From Acidobacteriaceae bacterium (lineage in GTDB: Bacteria > Acidobacteriota > Terriglobia > Terriglobales > Acidobacteriaceae), in the NCBI GenBank assembly GCA_903970395.1, contig CAJCIM010000115.1, forward strand, positions 1-33,252: a stretch of DNA of 33,252 bases. The letters run 5' to 3'. The position numbers were made by a program, and so were the translations under genes. The first letter of the stretch is position 1; every line of letters starts with the position of its first letter. Under the pieces are notes generated by a model, which did not search any database, was not told the DNA's origin, and saw only the letters and a program-made list of their open reading frames with translations. Of this stretch, positions 15,168 through 21,874 are shown piece after piece.

Positions 15168-16106
15168 CTAGCTTGTGGGGAAGAGGATGCGCGGTGGGAG
15201 AATGCTCTTTGCGATGGCTGCGGAGACGGTGATCATGGGCTCGTTGACGACCTGGCTGATCTGCAGCTTCATGGCTACGCTGCAGAGCAGGTAGGCGTGG
15301 ACGGGGTCGAACCTCCAGCGTGAGACGAGGAGGTCAACCATGCGATCCGAGGCGTTGCGCGCGGCGGTGAGAGCGTCGGTATACGACTCGACGACGAGCC
15401 AGGAGGGGCCGTTCTCGTCGGACGGTGCGGACTCGATGAGTGGGGCGGAGAGGGATTGGTGTTTGTGTAGAGTGAAGCGGAGTGAGACGTCGGCGGGGCA
15501 TTCGATGCCGTTGATGCAAACCTCGCCGTCGCCCTGCGCGGCGTGCGCGTCGCCGCAGGAGAAGAGTGCGCCGGGTTGCTGGACGGGGAGATAGAGGGTC
15601 GCGCCGGTGGCGAGTTCGCGGACGTCCATGTTGCCGCCGAAGATGCCGGGCGGCCGTGTGCGGAGCTCACCCTGTTCTGCGGGCGCGACGCCCATGACGC
15701 CGCAGAATGGGCGTAGTGGAAGGACGGCCGGCGCGAGTGAGTGCGAGGTGTCGCCTTCGAGGGTCCAGTGAAAGAGAAAGGGATCGGCGAAGCGTTGTTT
15801 GAGGAAGCCGAGGCCGGGGATTACGCTGGACCAGCCCCAGCCCTTGTGGAGGACGCTGAGGATGTCGACTTGGAGGACGTCTCCGGGGGCGGCACCGGCG
15901 ATGGCAACGGGGCCGGTGAGTGAGTGGATGAGATTGCGGTCGATATTCTGGAACTCATCGACTGTCATTCCGGGGTGGACCTGTGCGCCGCTGGCGTCGA
16001 CGCACTCGAAGTGCACTGTATCGCCGGAGGTGATGGTGAGACGGGGCGGCAGGGCGGCGTTCCAGCGGGAGTGTGTGGGTTGTGCTGAGAGGGAGTGTTC
16101 CGCCAT
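15168..16106 (-). CDS. Acetamidase/formamidase family protein
   Basis: These hydrolases split formamide or acetamide into ammonia and the acid. The 312-residue product follows the FmdA/AmdA family along its length: SGDTVHFECVDASG at 27-40, APGDVLQVDI at 73-82, GVMGVAPAEQG at 135-145, GGNMDVRELATG at 157-168, SCGDAHAAQGDGEVC at 183-197 and VNEPMITVSA near the end. There is no signal peptide. The gene starts two bases after the RidA stop and its own stop overlaps the ribosome site of the next gene, so the three are one unit. In this locus it would consume a small amide released by ring cleavage. The exact amide is not determined. Confidence 0.9.
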   Translation of the reverse strand: MAEHSLSAQPTHSRWNAALPPRLTITSGDTVHFECVDASGAQVHPGMTVDEFQNIDRNLIHSLTGPVAIAGAAPGDVLQVDILSVLHKGWGWSSVIPGLGFLKQRFADPFLFHWTLEGDTSHSLAPAVLPLRPFCGVMGVAPAEQGELRTRPPGIFGGNMDVRELATGATLYLPVQQPGALFSCGDAHAAQGDGEVCINGIECPADVSLRFTLHKHQSLSAPLIESAPSDENGPSWLVVESYTDALTAARNASDRMVDLLVSRWRFDPVHAYLLCSVAMKLQISQVVNEPMITVSAAIAKSILPPRILFPTS

Positions 16107-16108
16107 AG

Positions 16109-16582
16109 CTAGATTTCCACCGTCATCTGTAGTTCAACGAGTGCGTTGCGGGGCAGTCCGCTGACGCCAATGGCTGCTCTGACGTGGCGACCCGGTTCGC
16201 CGAAGATGGACATGAAGAGGTCGGAGGCGCCGTTGATGACCTTGGGTGAGTCTGCGAACTGAGGGACGGAGTTGACGTAGCCATTCACCGTGAGGATGCT
16301 GCGAATCTTGTCGAGAGAGCCGAGGTGGGATTCGAGGACTGCGAGTTGCATGAGAGCACAGCTGCGTGCCGCGGCGTAACCCTCTTCGATGGTGCAATCA
16401 AGACCTACTGTTCCGGTGATGATGCCTTCGGGAGTCTGCGAGACAACGCCGGCGAGGTAGACGATGTTGCCGCAGGTTTTGGCGGAGGTGTAGTTGCCTC
16501 CGGGCACCGACGGAGGCGGCAGCTTAATGCCGAGGGATTCCAACGCGATGTACGGAGCGATGTTCGGGCGAGGAGGATTCAT
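16109..16582 (-). CDS. RidA (YjgF/YER057c/UK114) family protein
   Basis: Members hydrolyse reactive enamine/imine intermediates; some act in pyrimidine catabolism, such as RutC. The 157-residue product is longer than archetypal RidA (about 130) because of an N-terminal extension with LGIKLPPPSVPGGNY, as in the subgroup I know as YjgF_YER057c_UK114_like_1. The key residues R135 (HVRAAIGVSGLP) and E150 (ALVELQMTVEI) are kept, consistent with imine hydrolysis. It is the first gene of a three-gene unit with its own promoter candidate. Next to a flavoprotein and a deaminase, a role in clearing imines formed during breakdown of a nitrogen compound is plausible but inferred. Confidence 0.9.
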   Translation of the reverse strand: MNPPRPNIAPYIALESLGIKLPPPSVPGGNYTSAKTCGNIVYLAGVVSQTPEGIITGTVGLDCTIEEGYAAARSCALMQLAVLESHLGSLDKIRSILTVNGYVNSVPQFADSPKVINGASDLFMSIFGEPGRHVRAAIGVSGLPRNALVELQMTVEI

Positions 16583-16589
16583 TGCGATG

Positions 16590-16604
16590 GTGCTACTTTA
16601 GCAC
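16590..16604. promoter_or_regulatory. Dyad GTGCTA-N3-TAGCAC over the ridA -10 box
   Basis: A perfect 6-bp inverted repeat with a three-base centre covers the proposed -10 element of ridA. Its CGTGCTAA extension (16605-16598 on the minus strand) is identical to that in the deaminase promoter at 7897-7904. Confidence 0.45.
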
Positions 16605-16622
16605 GCGATTTTCAGGCGTAAA
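16595..16622 (-). promoter_or_regulatory. Candidate ridA promoter
   Basis: On the minus strand TTTACG (16622-16617) and TAAAGT (16600-16595) match four of six bases each to the sigma-70 -35 and -10 boxes with a 16-base spacer, 12 bases before the ATG. The leader would be about five bases. Confidence 0.4.
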
Positions 16623-16662
16623 TGGTAGCCCGAAGGGACCGCTGCGATAGCATAATGAGACA

Positions 16663-16675
16663 CTCCTCGCAGGAG
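16663..16675 (+). promoter_or_regulatory. Ribosome site of the DUF2165 gene within a small hairpin
   Basis: AGGAG (16671-16675) lies eight bases before the ATG and is exactly complementary to CTCCT three bases upstream. The 5-bp hairpin could hide the ribosome site. Confidence 0.4.
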
Positions 16676-16683
16676 CAGACTCT

Positions 16684-17175
16684 ATGAGCATGGCGCGTGT
16701 AGCCAAAGTTTTACTGTTGGCAGCGATGGCGTTCTTCTTCACACTTGTGGTGTTGAACAATACAGCAGACTTCGATTCCAACTACCAGTTTGTGCGACAC
16801 GTGCTGATGATGGACTCGACGTTCCCAGGGAACCGTGGGATGTGGCGTGCGATCTCTTCGCCGGGAGTGCACACCGCGTTTTACCTGGGCATTATTGCGT
16901 GGGAGACGTTGAGTGCCGGGTTGTGCTGGTGGGGCGCGATTGCATTGTTTCGTGTGCTGCATGCACCGTTGGTGGAGTTTCAGCGGGCCAAAAGGGTTGG
17001 CATTGCCGCGCTGACGGCAGGGATGCTGCTGTGGTTTGTGGCGTTTCTCTCGGTGGGTGGGGAGTACTTTCTGATGTGGCAGTCGAGGTTGTGGAATGGG
17101 CAGGACGCGGCGTTTCGCATGTTTGTGTGCGAAGGGGTTGTGCTGCTGATCCTCATGATGAGTGAGCCGGAGTAG
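16684..17175 (+). CDS. DUF2165 family small integral membrane protein
   Basis: The function is unknown. The 163-residue product has four likely membrane helices: residues 5-24 (AKVLLLAAMAFFFTLVVLN), about 60-90, about 100-120 (IAALTAGMLLWFVAFLSVGG) and the C-terminal MFVCEGVVLLILM. NNTADFDSNYQFVRHVLMMD near 25-44, containing an extramembrane loop, and WRAIS after it are typical of DUF2165. AGGAG eight bases upstream supports the start. It is a lone gene between the ridA unit (divergent) and galE (convergent), and I see no functional link to either. Confidence 0.85.
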   Translation: MSMARVAKVLLLAAMAFFFTLVVLNNTADFDSNYQFVRHVLMMDSTFPGNRGMWRAISSPGVHTAFYLGIIAWETLSAGLCWWGAIALFRVLHAPLVEFQRAKRVGIAALTAGMLLWFVAFLSVGGEYFLMWQSRLWNGQDAAFRMFVCEGVVLLILMMSEPE

Positions 17176-17187
17176 GGATTTGTACAT

Positions 17188-17230
17188 CCCACCCTAGCCG
17201 TGACGAAGCCGCGGCGTGGGTGGGGTACCC
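17188..17230. repeat. Extragenic palindrome with GGGGTACC tail between convergent genes
   Basis: The left arm CCCACCCTAGCCGTG pairs with the right arm CGCGGCGTGGGTGGG at about 12 of 15 positions and is followed by GTACCC. It lies between the converging DUF2165 and galE genes, where it could also terminate both. It resembles the elements at 2784 and 2924. Confidence 0.5.
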
Positions 17231-17239
17231 GGCTTTGTA

Positions 17240-18211
17240 CTACTTCTTGTGAAGCTGCTGGTGCCAGCCCCAGGCGCTGGCGATGATGTCGTCGAGTTCG
17301 GGGTGCTTGGGCGTCCAGCCGAGATGCTTCTTTGCTTCTTCTGAGCTGGCGACGAGGCGTGCCGGGTCGCCGGGACGGCGGTCCTTGATCTCGACGGGGA
17401 TTGGGTGGCCGGTGACACGGCGTGCGGCCTCGACCACCTGCTTGACGGAGAAGCCGCTGCCGTTACCGAGGTTGTAGATCATCTTGTCGGTGTGTTCGAG
17501 GGCCTGCAGAGCGAGGATATGGGCGTCGGCGAGGTCGGCGACGTGGATGTAGTCGCGGATGCAGGTTCCGTCGGGTGTGGAGTAGTCTTCGCCGAAGATG
17601 AATATCTTTTCGCGCCGTCCAATGGCGACGTCGAGGATGAGCGGGATGATGTGCGATTCGGGTTCGTGGGCTTCGCCGCGACCGGGGAGCGCGCCGGCGA
17701 CGTTGAAGTAGCGCAGGGCAGCATAGCGCAGGCCGTGGAGCTTGTTGAACCAGCGGAGCATGTGCTCGACGAGGAGTTTGGATTCACCGTAGGGGTTGGT
17801 GGGCGCGAGATCGGCGGACTCGAGGATCGGTGTGGATTTGGGCTCGCCGTAGACGGCGGCGGTGGAGGAGAAGACGATCTTGTTAACGCCGGTGGCGAGC
17901 ATTGCTTCAAGCAAAGAAAGGGTGGAGGCGGTGTTGTTGCGGAAGTAGACCTCGGGGACGCGCATGGAGTCGCCCGCTTCGATGAGAGCGGCGAAGTGCA
18001 GGATGCCGTCGGGTTTGAGTTCGCGCATGAGGGCTTCGACGCGCGGGCGGTCGGCGATGTCGGCTTCGACGAAGTCGGCGCCAGCGGGGAGTTCGTGGCG
18101 CTTGGAGTGGCAGAGGTTGTCCAGGATCGTGACCTTGTGGCCAGCCTGCATCAGGATGGTGGACACGGTACCGCCGACGTATCCGGCGCCGCCAGTGACG
18201 AGAACGTTCAT
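17240..18211 (-). CDS. galE: UDP-glucose 4-epimerase
   Basis: The enzyme interconverts UDP-galactose and UDP-glucose, the third Leloir step, using tightly bound NAD. The 323-residue product is an extended short-chain dehydrogenase: the NAD loop GGAGYVGG at 7-14, the FSSTAAVYG strand at 114-122 and the catalytic Y141xxxK145 in NPYGESKLLVEH. RYFNVAGA, GTCIRDYIHVADLADAH and RRPGDPARLVAS are diagnostic for GalE. It begins three bases after the galT stop and is the last gene of the galK-galT-galE unit, read toward the convergent DUF2165 gene. UDP-galactose from this enzyme would also supply surface polysaccharide synthesis. Confidence 0.97.
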   Translation of the reverse strand: MNVLVTGGAGYVGGTVSTILMQAGHKVTILDNLCHSKRHELPAGADFVEADIADRPRVEALMRELKPDGILHFAALIEAGDSMRVPEVYFRNNTASTLSLLEAMLATGVNKIVFSSTAAVYGEPKSTPILESADLAPTNPYGESKLLVEHMLRWFNKLHGLRYAALRYFNVAGALPGRGEAHEPESHIIPLILDVAIGRREKIFIFGEDYSTPDGTCIRDYIHVADLADAHILALQALEHTDKMIYNLGNGSGFSVKQVVEAARRVTGHPIPVEIKDRRPGDPARLVASSEEAKKHLGWTPKHPELDDIIASAWGWHQQLHKK

Positions 18212-18214
18212 GCG

Positions 18215-19261
18215 TTACTCCTTGATGTGTGAGAGTGCTGCCCGAAGAGTTTCAGCGGCGGATTCCGGTGTGATGTCGCGCTGTGGAGAGCCCAGGAGCT
18301 CAAAGCCAACCATGAATTTGCGCACCGTGGCGGAACGCAGAAGCGGCGGATAGAAGTGCAGGTGCATCAGCCACTCGGGGTGAGGTTCGCTGTCGCATGG
18401 TGCCGAGTGCAGACCCATGGAGTAAGGAAATGGTGTGTCGAAGACGCGGTTGTAGCCTGCCGTAACCTGCTTGAGTATGACTGCCAGGCCGCTGCGTTGC
18501 GCGGGACTTAAAGTGTCGACGGATGTGGCGTGTTGGCGAGGCAATAGAAGCAACTCGAAGGGCCATACTGCCCAGAAGGGCACGAGCGCTACCCATGTGT
18601 CGTTTTCGGCGACGATGCGCTCACCTTGTTTGAGTTCAAGAGCGAGGTAATCGGAGAGTAGCTGCGTGCCGTGGGTTGCGAAGTACTCACGCTGCGCGGC
18701 GAGTTCGAGAGCCGGTTCGTTGGGGATGTGCTCTGTTGCCCAGATCTGGCCGTGCGGGTGCGGGTTGCTTGCTCCCATCATGGCGCCACGGTTTTCGAAT
18801 ATCTGCACGTAGTTGATGGCGGGGTCGGCACCAAGCTCGGCAGCTTGTTGCGCCCACATCTCTACAACGCGCTCGATGGCAGGCAACTCCATGGTGGCGA
18901 GGGTCAGGTCATGCCGGGGATCGAAGCAGAGGACACGGCAGATGCCGCGTTCGGTCTCCGCTTTCAGGAGGCCAGCGCCGGCGGTATCCAGCGTTGCTTT
19001 GGCGACGTCGGGCTTCAGCGCGGCGTAGTCGTTCTCGAAGATATAGGTGCCGGTGTAGGGCGGGGTCTGGTGTCCTCCGGCGCGGACGTTGCCGGGGCAG
19101 AGATAGCAGTTGGGGTCATACTGCAGCGCGACGGATTTTGCGGTGTCTTCAGTCTGGCCCTGCCATGGACGTTGCGTGCGGTGGGGCGAGACGAGTACCC
19201 ATTCACGCTTCAGCGGGTTCCAGCGGCGATGAGGCGATTGGAGAAATGCTTTGTCCATCAT
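18215..19261 (-). CDS. galT: Galactose-1-phosphate uridylyltransferase
   Basis: It exchanges UMP between UDP-glucose and galactose-1-phosphate. The 348-residue product has the HIT-type active site NPHPHGQIW with the likely nucleophile H170, and zinc ligands C52 and C55 in CYLCPGN. WVLVSPHRTQRPWQGQ at 21-36 and ENRGAMMGASNPHPHGQ are hallmarks of GalT family 1. The start ATGATG overlaps the galK stop codon by four bases, so translation is probably coupled; the second ATG is only one codon later. It lies between galK and galE, the standard Leloir arrangement apart from order. Confidence 0.97.
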   Translation of the reverse strand: MMDKAFLQSPHRRWNPLKREWVLVSPHRTQRPWQGQTEDTAKSVALQYDPNCYLCPGNVRAGGHQTPPYTGTYIFENDYAALKPDVAKATLDTAGAGLLKAETERGICRVLCFDPRHDLTLATMELPAIERVVEMWAQQAAELGADPAINYVQIFENRGAMMGASNPHPHGQIWATEHIPNEPALELAAQREYFATHGTQLLSDYLALELKQGERIVAENDTWVALVPFWAVWPFELLLLPRQHATSVDTLSPAQRSGLAVILKQVTAGYNRVFDTPFPYSMGLHSAPCDSEPHPEWLMHLHFYPPLLRSATVRKFMVGFELLGSPQRDITPESAAETLRAALSHIKE

Positions 19262-20433
19262 GCCGGACGCTCCGCAGCGTTGCGCAGTGCGGCGCCATCG
19301 ACGGCTTCGCAGATATAAATCTCGGCAGCGATGTTGAATCTCTTCTGGTAGGATTCTGTGAGCGCAACTGTGAAGGCTGCGGTTTGAGTGCGCTGTACCA
19401 GGCTTACGGTGCAGCCGCCGAAACCGCCCCCTGTGAGTCGTGAGCCATGACAGCCTGGCAGCGCAGCGGCAGTTTCGACGAGGAAGTCGACCTCGTCGCA
19501 GCTGCAGGCGAAGTCGTCGCGTTCGCTCGCGTGTCCTTCGAGCATCAATTGACCCAGTGCCGTGGGGTCGCCGGCGAACATTGCGTCTTTTGCCTTGAGC
19601 ACGCGTGCGTTGTCGGAGATGATATGGCGGCAGCGCAGATAGGACTCGTGCGACATGTCGGCGCGGGCCGATTCCAGTTGCGCGAGCGTGGCGTCGCCCA
19701 GGTCGCGCAGGGATGGAAACTTTGTCTTCATCACAGCCTGGCCCTCAATGACCTGGCGATGCCGCACGCCGTATTCGCCGGAGGCTACGGAGTGTTTGAC
19801 CATGGAGTTGCAGACGACGATATGCGTCTCGGAGAGTGCGCCCTGGTTCATGGGCAGGTGGTCGTACTGAAGCGTGCGCGTGTTCAACAGCAGCGCGTGG
19901 CCTGCTTTCGCCGCGGCGATGGCGAACTGGTCCATGATGCCGCAAGGTGAGCCGACGTAATCGTTCTCGGCAGCTCGACACAGCACGGCGACTTCTTCGA
20001 GTGGCAACGAGGTTTTAGAAGATGCCAACAGCGCATAGGCTGTCGCCACTTCCACTGAGGCCGAGGAGCTGACACCCGCGCCAAAGGGAACGTTGCCGCT
20101 GAGGTGCAGGTCGAAGGGAGGCGGTTCGATTCCACGCTGCTGGAGTTGGCGAAGGACGCCGGTAGGGTAGTCGCTCCAGTTGCCAACGTGCGATGAACGG
20201 TCTTCGCGGCTCATCTCGCGTGTTTTGGGGAAGAGTTCGCTCTTGAAGAGATAGCCCGCCGAGGAGCCGGCGGTGATCGTGGCGTGCGTATAAAACGGAA
20301 TCGCCATAGGCAACACGAAGCCACCGGTGTAGTCCGTGTGTTCGCCAAGCAGGTTGACTCTTGCCGGCGCGACGAATGTTTCGGCAGAGTCAATAACCGC
20401 GTTTGACGTGGAAAATGAGTGACGTTGAGCCAT
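19258..20433 (-). CDS. galK: Galactokinase
   Basis: It phosphorylates alpha-galactose to galactose-1-phosphate. The 391-residue product, counted from ATG 20433, is a GHMP kinase: the galactokinase signature PARVNLLGEHTDYTGG at 23-38, the phosphate loop VPFGAGVSSSASVEVA at 115-130, the catalytic-base region GIMDQFAIA with D168, and the third GHMP motif TGGGFGGCTVSL near the C-terminus. I chose ATG 20433 because the longer reading frame passes through the promoter and operator; ATG 20454 remains possible and would add seven residues. It is the promoter-proximal gene of galKTE and starts 70 bases after the efflux operon's last gene, on the same strand. Confidence 0.95.
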   Translation of the reverse strand: MAQRHSFSTSNAVIDSAETFVAPARVNLLGEHTDYTGGFVLPMAIPFYTHATITAGSSAGYLFKSELFPKTREMSREDRSSHVGNWSDYPTGVLRQLQQRGIEPPPFDLHLSGNVPFGAGVSSSASVEVATAYALLASSKTSLPLEEVAVLCRAAENDYVGSPCGIMDQFAIAAAKAGHALLLNTRTLQYDHLPMNQGALSETHIVVCNSMVKHSVASGEYGVRHRQVIEGQAVMKTKFPSLRDLGDATLAQLESARADMSHESYLRCRHIISDNARVLKAKDAMFAGDPTALGQLMLEGHASERDDFACSCDEVDFLVETAAALPGCHGSRLTGGGFGGCTVSLVQRTQTAAFTVALTESYQKRFNIAAEIYICEAVDGAALRNAAERPA

Positions 20434-20452
20434 TTTTATGCGAACCGTACCC

Positions 20453-20483
20453 ATCATACGACAAGTGATGTAAACGGTTGCAA
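20453..20483 (-). promoter_or_regulatory. Candidate galK promoter
   Basis: The minus strand has TTGCAA (20483-20478) and TATGAT (20458-20453), four and five matches to the sigma-70 boxes, with a 19-base spacer. Transcription would begin about 13 bases before ATG 20433. Confidence 0.5.
20469..20482 (-). promoter_or_regulatory. LacI/GalR-family operator at galK
   Basis: TGCAACCGTTTACA matches every fixed base of the LacI-family consensus TGNAANCGNTTNCA, including the central CG. It covers the -35 box and spacer of the galK promoter, where a bound repressor would block polymerase. No LacI-family gene is in the window. Confidence 0.65.
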
Positions 20484-20503
20484 GGGACGGCTCATTCAGC
20501 GCA

Positions 20504-21862
20504 TTACGGGACGAGCTCTGTCGCCGATGCGGCCGAAAGCTGGTGAATGGCGAGCCATGTCTGCTGGTAGGCGGCGATAGCCGATGCGTTCGTTGTACGG
20601 GTGTCACGTACCGCATCCAGGTAGTCGATCAGCGCGATACCACCGTGCTCAAAGGCGAACTGCGCGATGCTGAGTACGTCGGTTGTCTCGTCGAGGTAGT
20701 GCTCGGTATAGCGGTCGGAGAGACGCTTGGATTGGGCGTAGTTCACCCATGCCTGATCGACGTCGGAGATGACCTGATTGTGGGCCGCCGCTGCCGTGAA
20801 CTTGGAAGCCTCTGTCTGGAAGACGGCGGTCTTCTTGTTGCCCTGGTTGCGGTCGAAGATGCGGAGAGGGATGTTTACCGAGAACCCCGCTGAATTTTCC
20901 GTGCCGGAGCGATCGTACTCGGCTTCGAGAGTGGGGTCGGTTGTGCCATTGGCATAGGCGAGCTTCTGGTTCGCTTCTGCGGCGGTAATGGCAAACTTTG
21001 CTGCTGCATAGTCGGGGCGTTTGTCGAGCGCCGCTTGTAGCAGGTCGGACTGAGTTTGGGTGACCACTGGCGGAACGACGTCGCCGATGATGTCAAAATC
21101 CGCGCTAGGGGTATCGATGCCCATGAGTGTCTGCAACTGGTCGGCGGCCTGGCGGAGGTTAACGATGTCGGTCGCCTCGTCAGACTCGAAGCCAGATACC
21201 TGTAGGTCGAGCCGCTCGAAGTCGATCTTGCTGAGGTCGCCGGCCTTGTAGCGGTCTTGCGAGATATTGACCTCGTGCTGGAATTCCTTGAGGCCGTCGG
21301 TTGCCAAGTGTAGTGATGCTTTGGCCATCAGCATCTGGGTGAAGGCGTTCTTTACAGCGAGGATCGTCTGGCGCGTGGTGTCCTGCAGCTGCGCTTCAGT
21401 TTGCGCCGTGGTGGCGCGAGCGTTGTCGAGCCGCCACTCGCGTTTGTTGCCGCGTTCGAAGAGGCGCGAGATTTGGACCGAGTAGTTGTAGGGATTGTTT
21501 GAGGAGGCTGGTTCGGTGACGTCCGAGCCAGCGATGCCGAGGTTCGGGTTTTGGCGGACGCCTGCCTGAATCTCCTGCGCCCGCACAGCCTGAAGATTGC
21601 GTTCGGCGGCGAGTAGGGTGAGGTTCTTGTTGCGAGCCATGTCGATGACTTGCGCCATGGTATAAGCCCCCGGTTTGGCGGGGACGGGTTTACGCGGGTC
21701 CGGTACGTGAATGGATGCCGCGTAGTTGGCAGGGGGCTGCTGATCGACTGCGCTGGAGCTTTGGCCGGGAGCCTGGGCAGCGAGCGGCGTTGTCAGGAGG
21801 CATGCCACAGCCGCGAGCAAGACAAATGGAGCAGGGCGTAGATATCTGATTGGGGTCAACAT
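20504..21862 (-). CDS. TolC-family outer membrane efflux factor (CzcC-like)
   Basis: This protein forms the outer-membrane channel of the tripartite efflux pump. The 452-residue product has a signal peptide (residues 1-30, hydrophobic PFVLLAAVACLLTTPLAAQ). Two repeated OEP domains follow: YTMAQVIDMARNKNLTLLAAERNLQAVRAQEI begins the first, near residue 67, and the second begins near residue 285 with the PDYAAAKFAITAAEANQKLAYA helix. Strings of Gln/Ala-rich helices match the coiled-coil tunnel. It begins 12 bases after the RND pump stop and is the last gene of the adaptor-pump-channel operon. CzcC-type is inferred from its partners. Confidence 0.88.
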   Translation of the reverse strand: MLTPIRYLRPAPFVLLAAVACLLTTPLAAQAPGQSSSAVDQQPPANYAASIHVPDPRKPVPAKPGAYTMAQVIDMARNKNLTLLAAERNLQAVRAQEIQAGVRQNPNLGIAGSDVTEPASSNNPYNYSVQISRLFERGNKREWRLDNARATTAQTEAQLQDTTRQTILAVKNAFTQMLMAKASLHLATDGLKEFQHEVNISQDRYKAGDLSKIDFERLDLQVSGFESDEATDIVNLRQAADQLQTLMGIDTPSADFDIIGDVVPPVVTQTQSDLLQAALDKRPDYAAAKFAITAAEANQKLAYANGTTDPTLEAEYDRSGTENSAGFSVNIPLRIFDRNQGNKKTAVFQTEASKFTAAAAHNQVISDVDQAWVNYAQSKRLSDRYTEHYLDETTDVLSIAQFAFEHGGIALIDYLDAVRDTRTTNASAIAAYQQTWLAIHQLSAASATELVP

Positions 21863-21874
21863 GGTTTCTGGACC

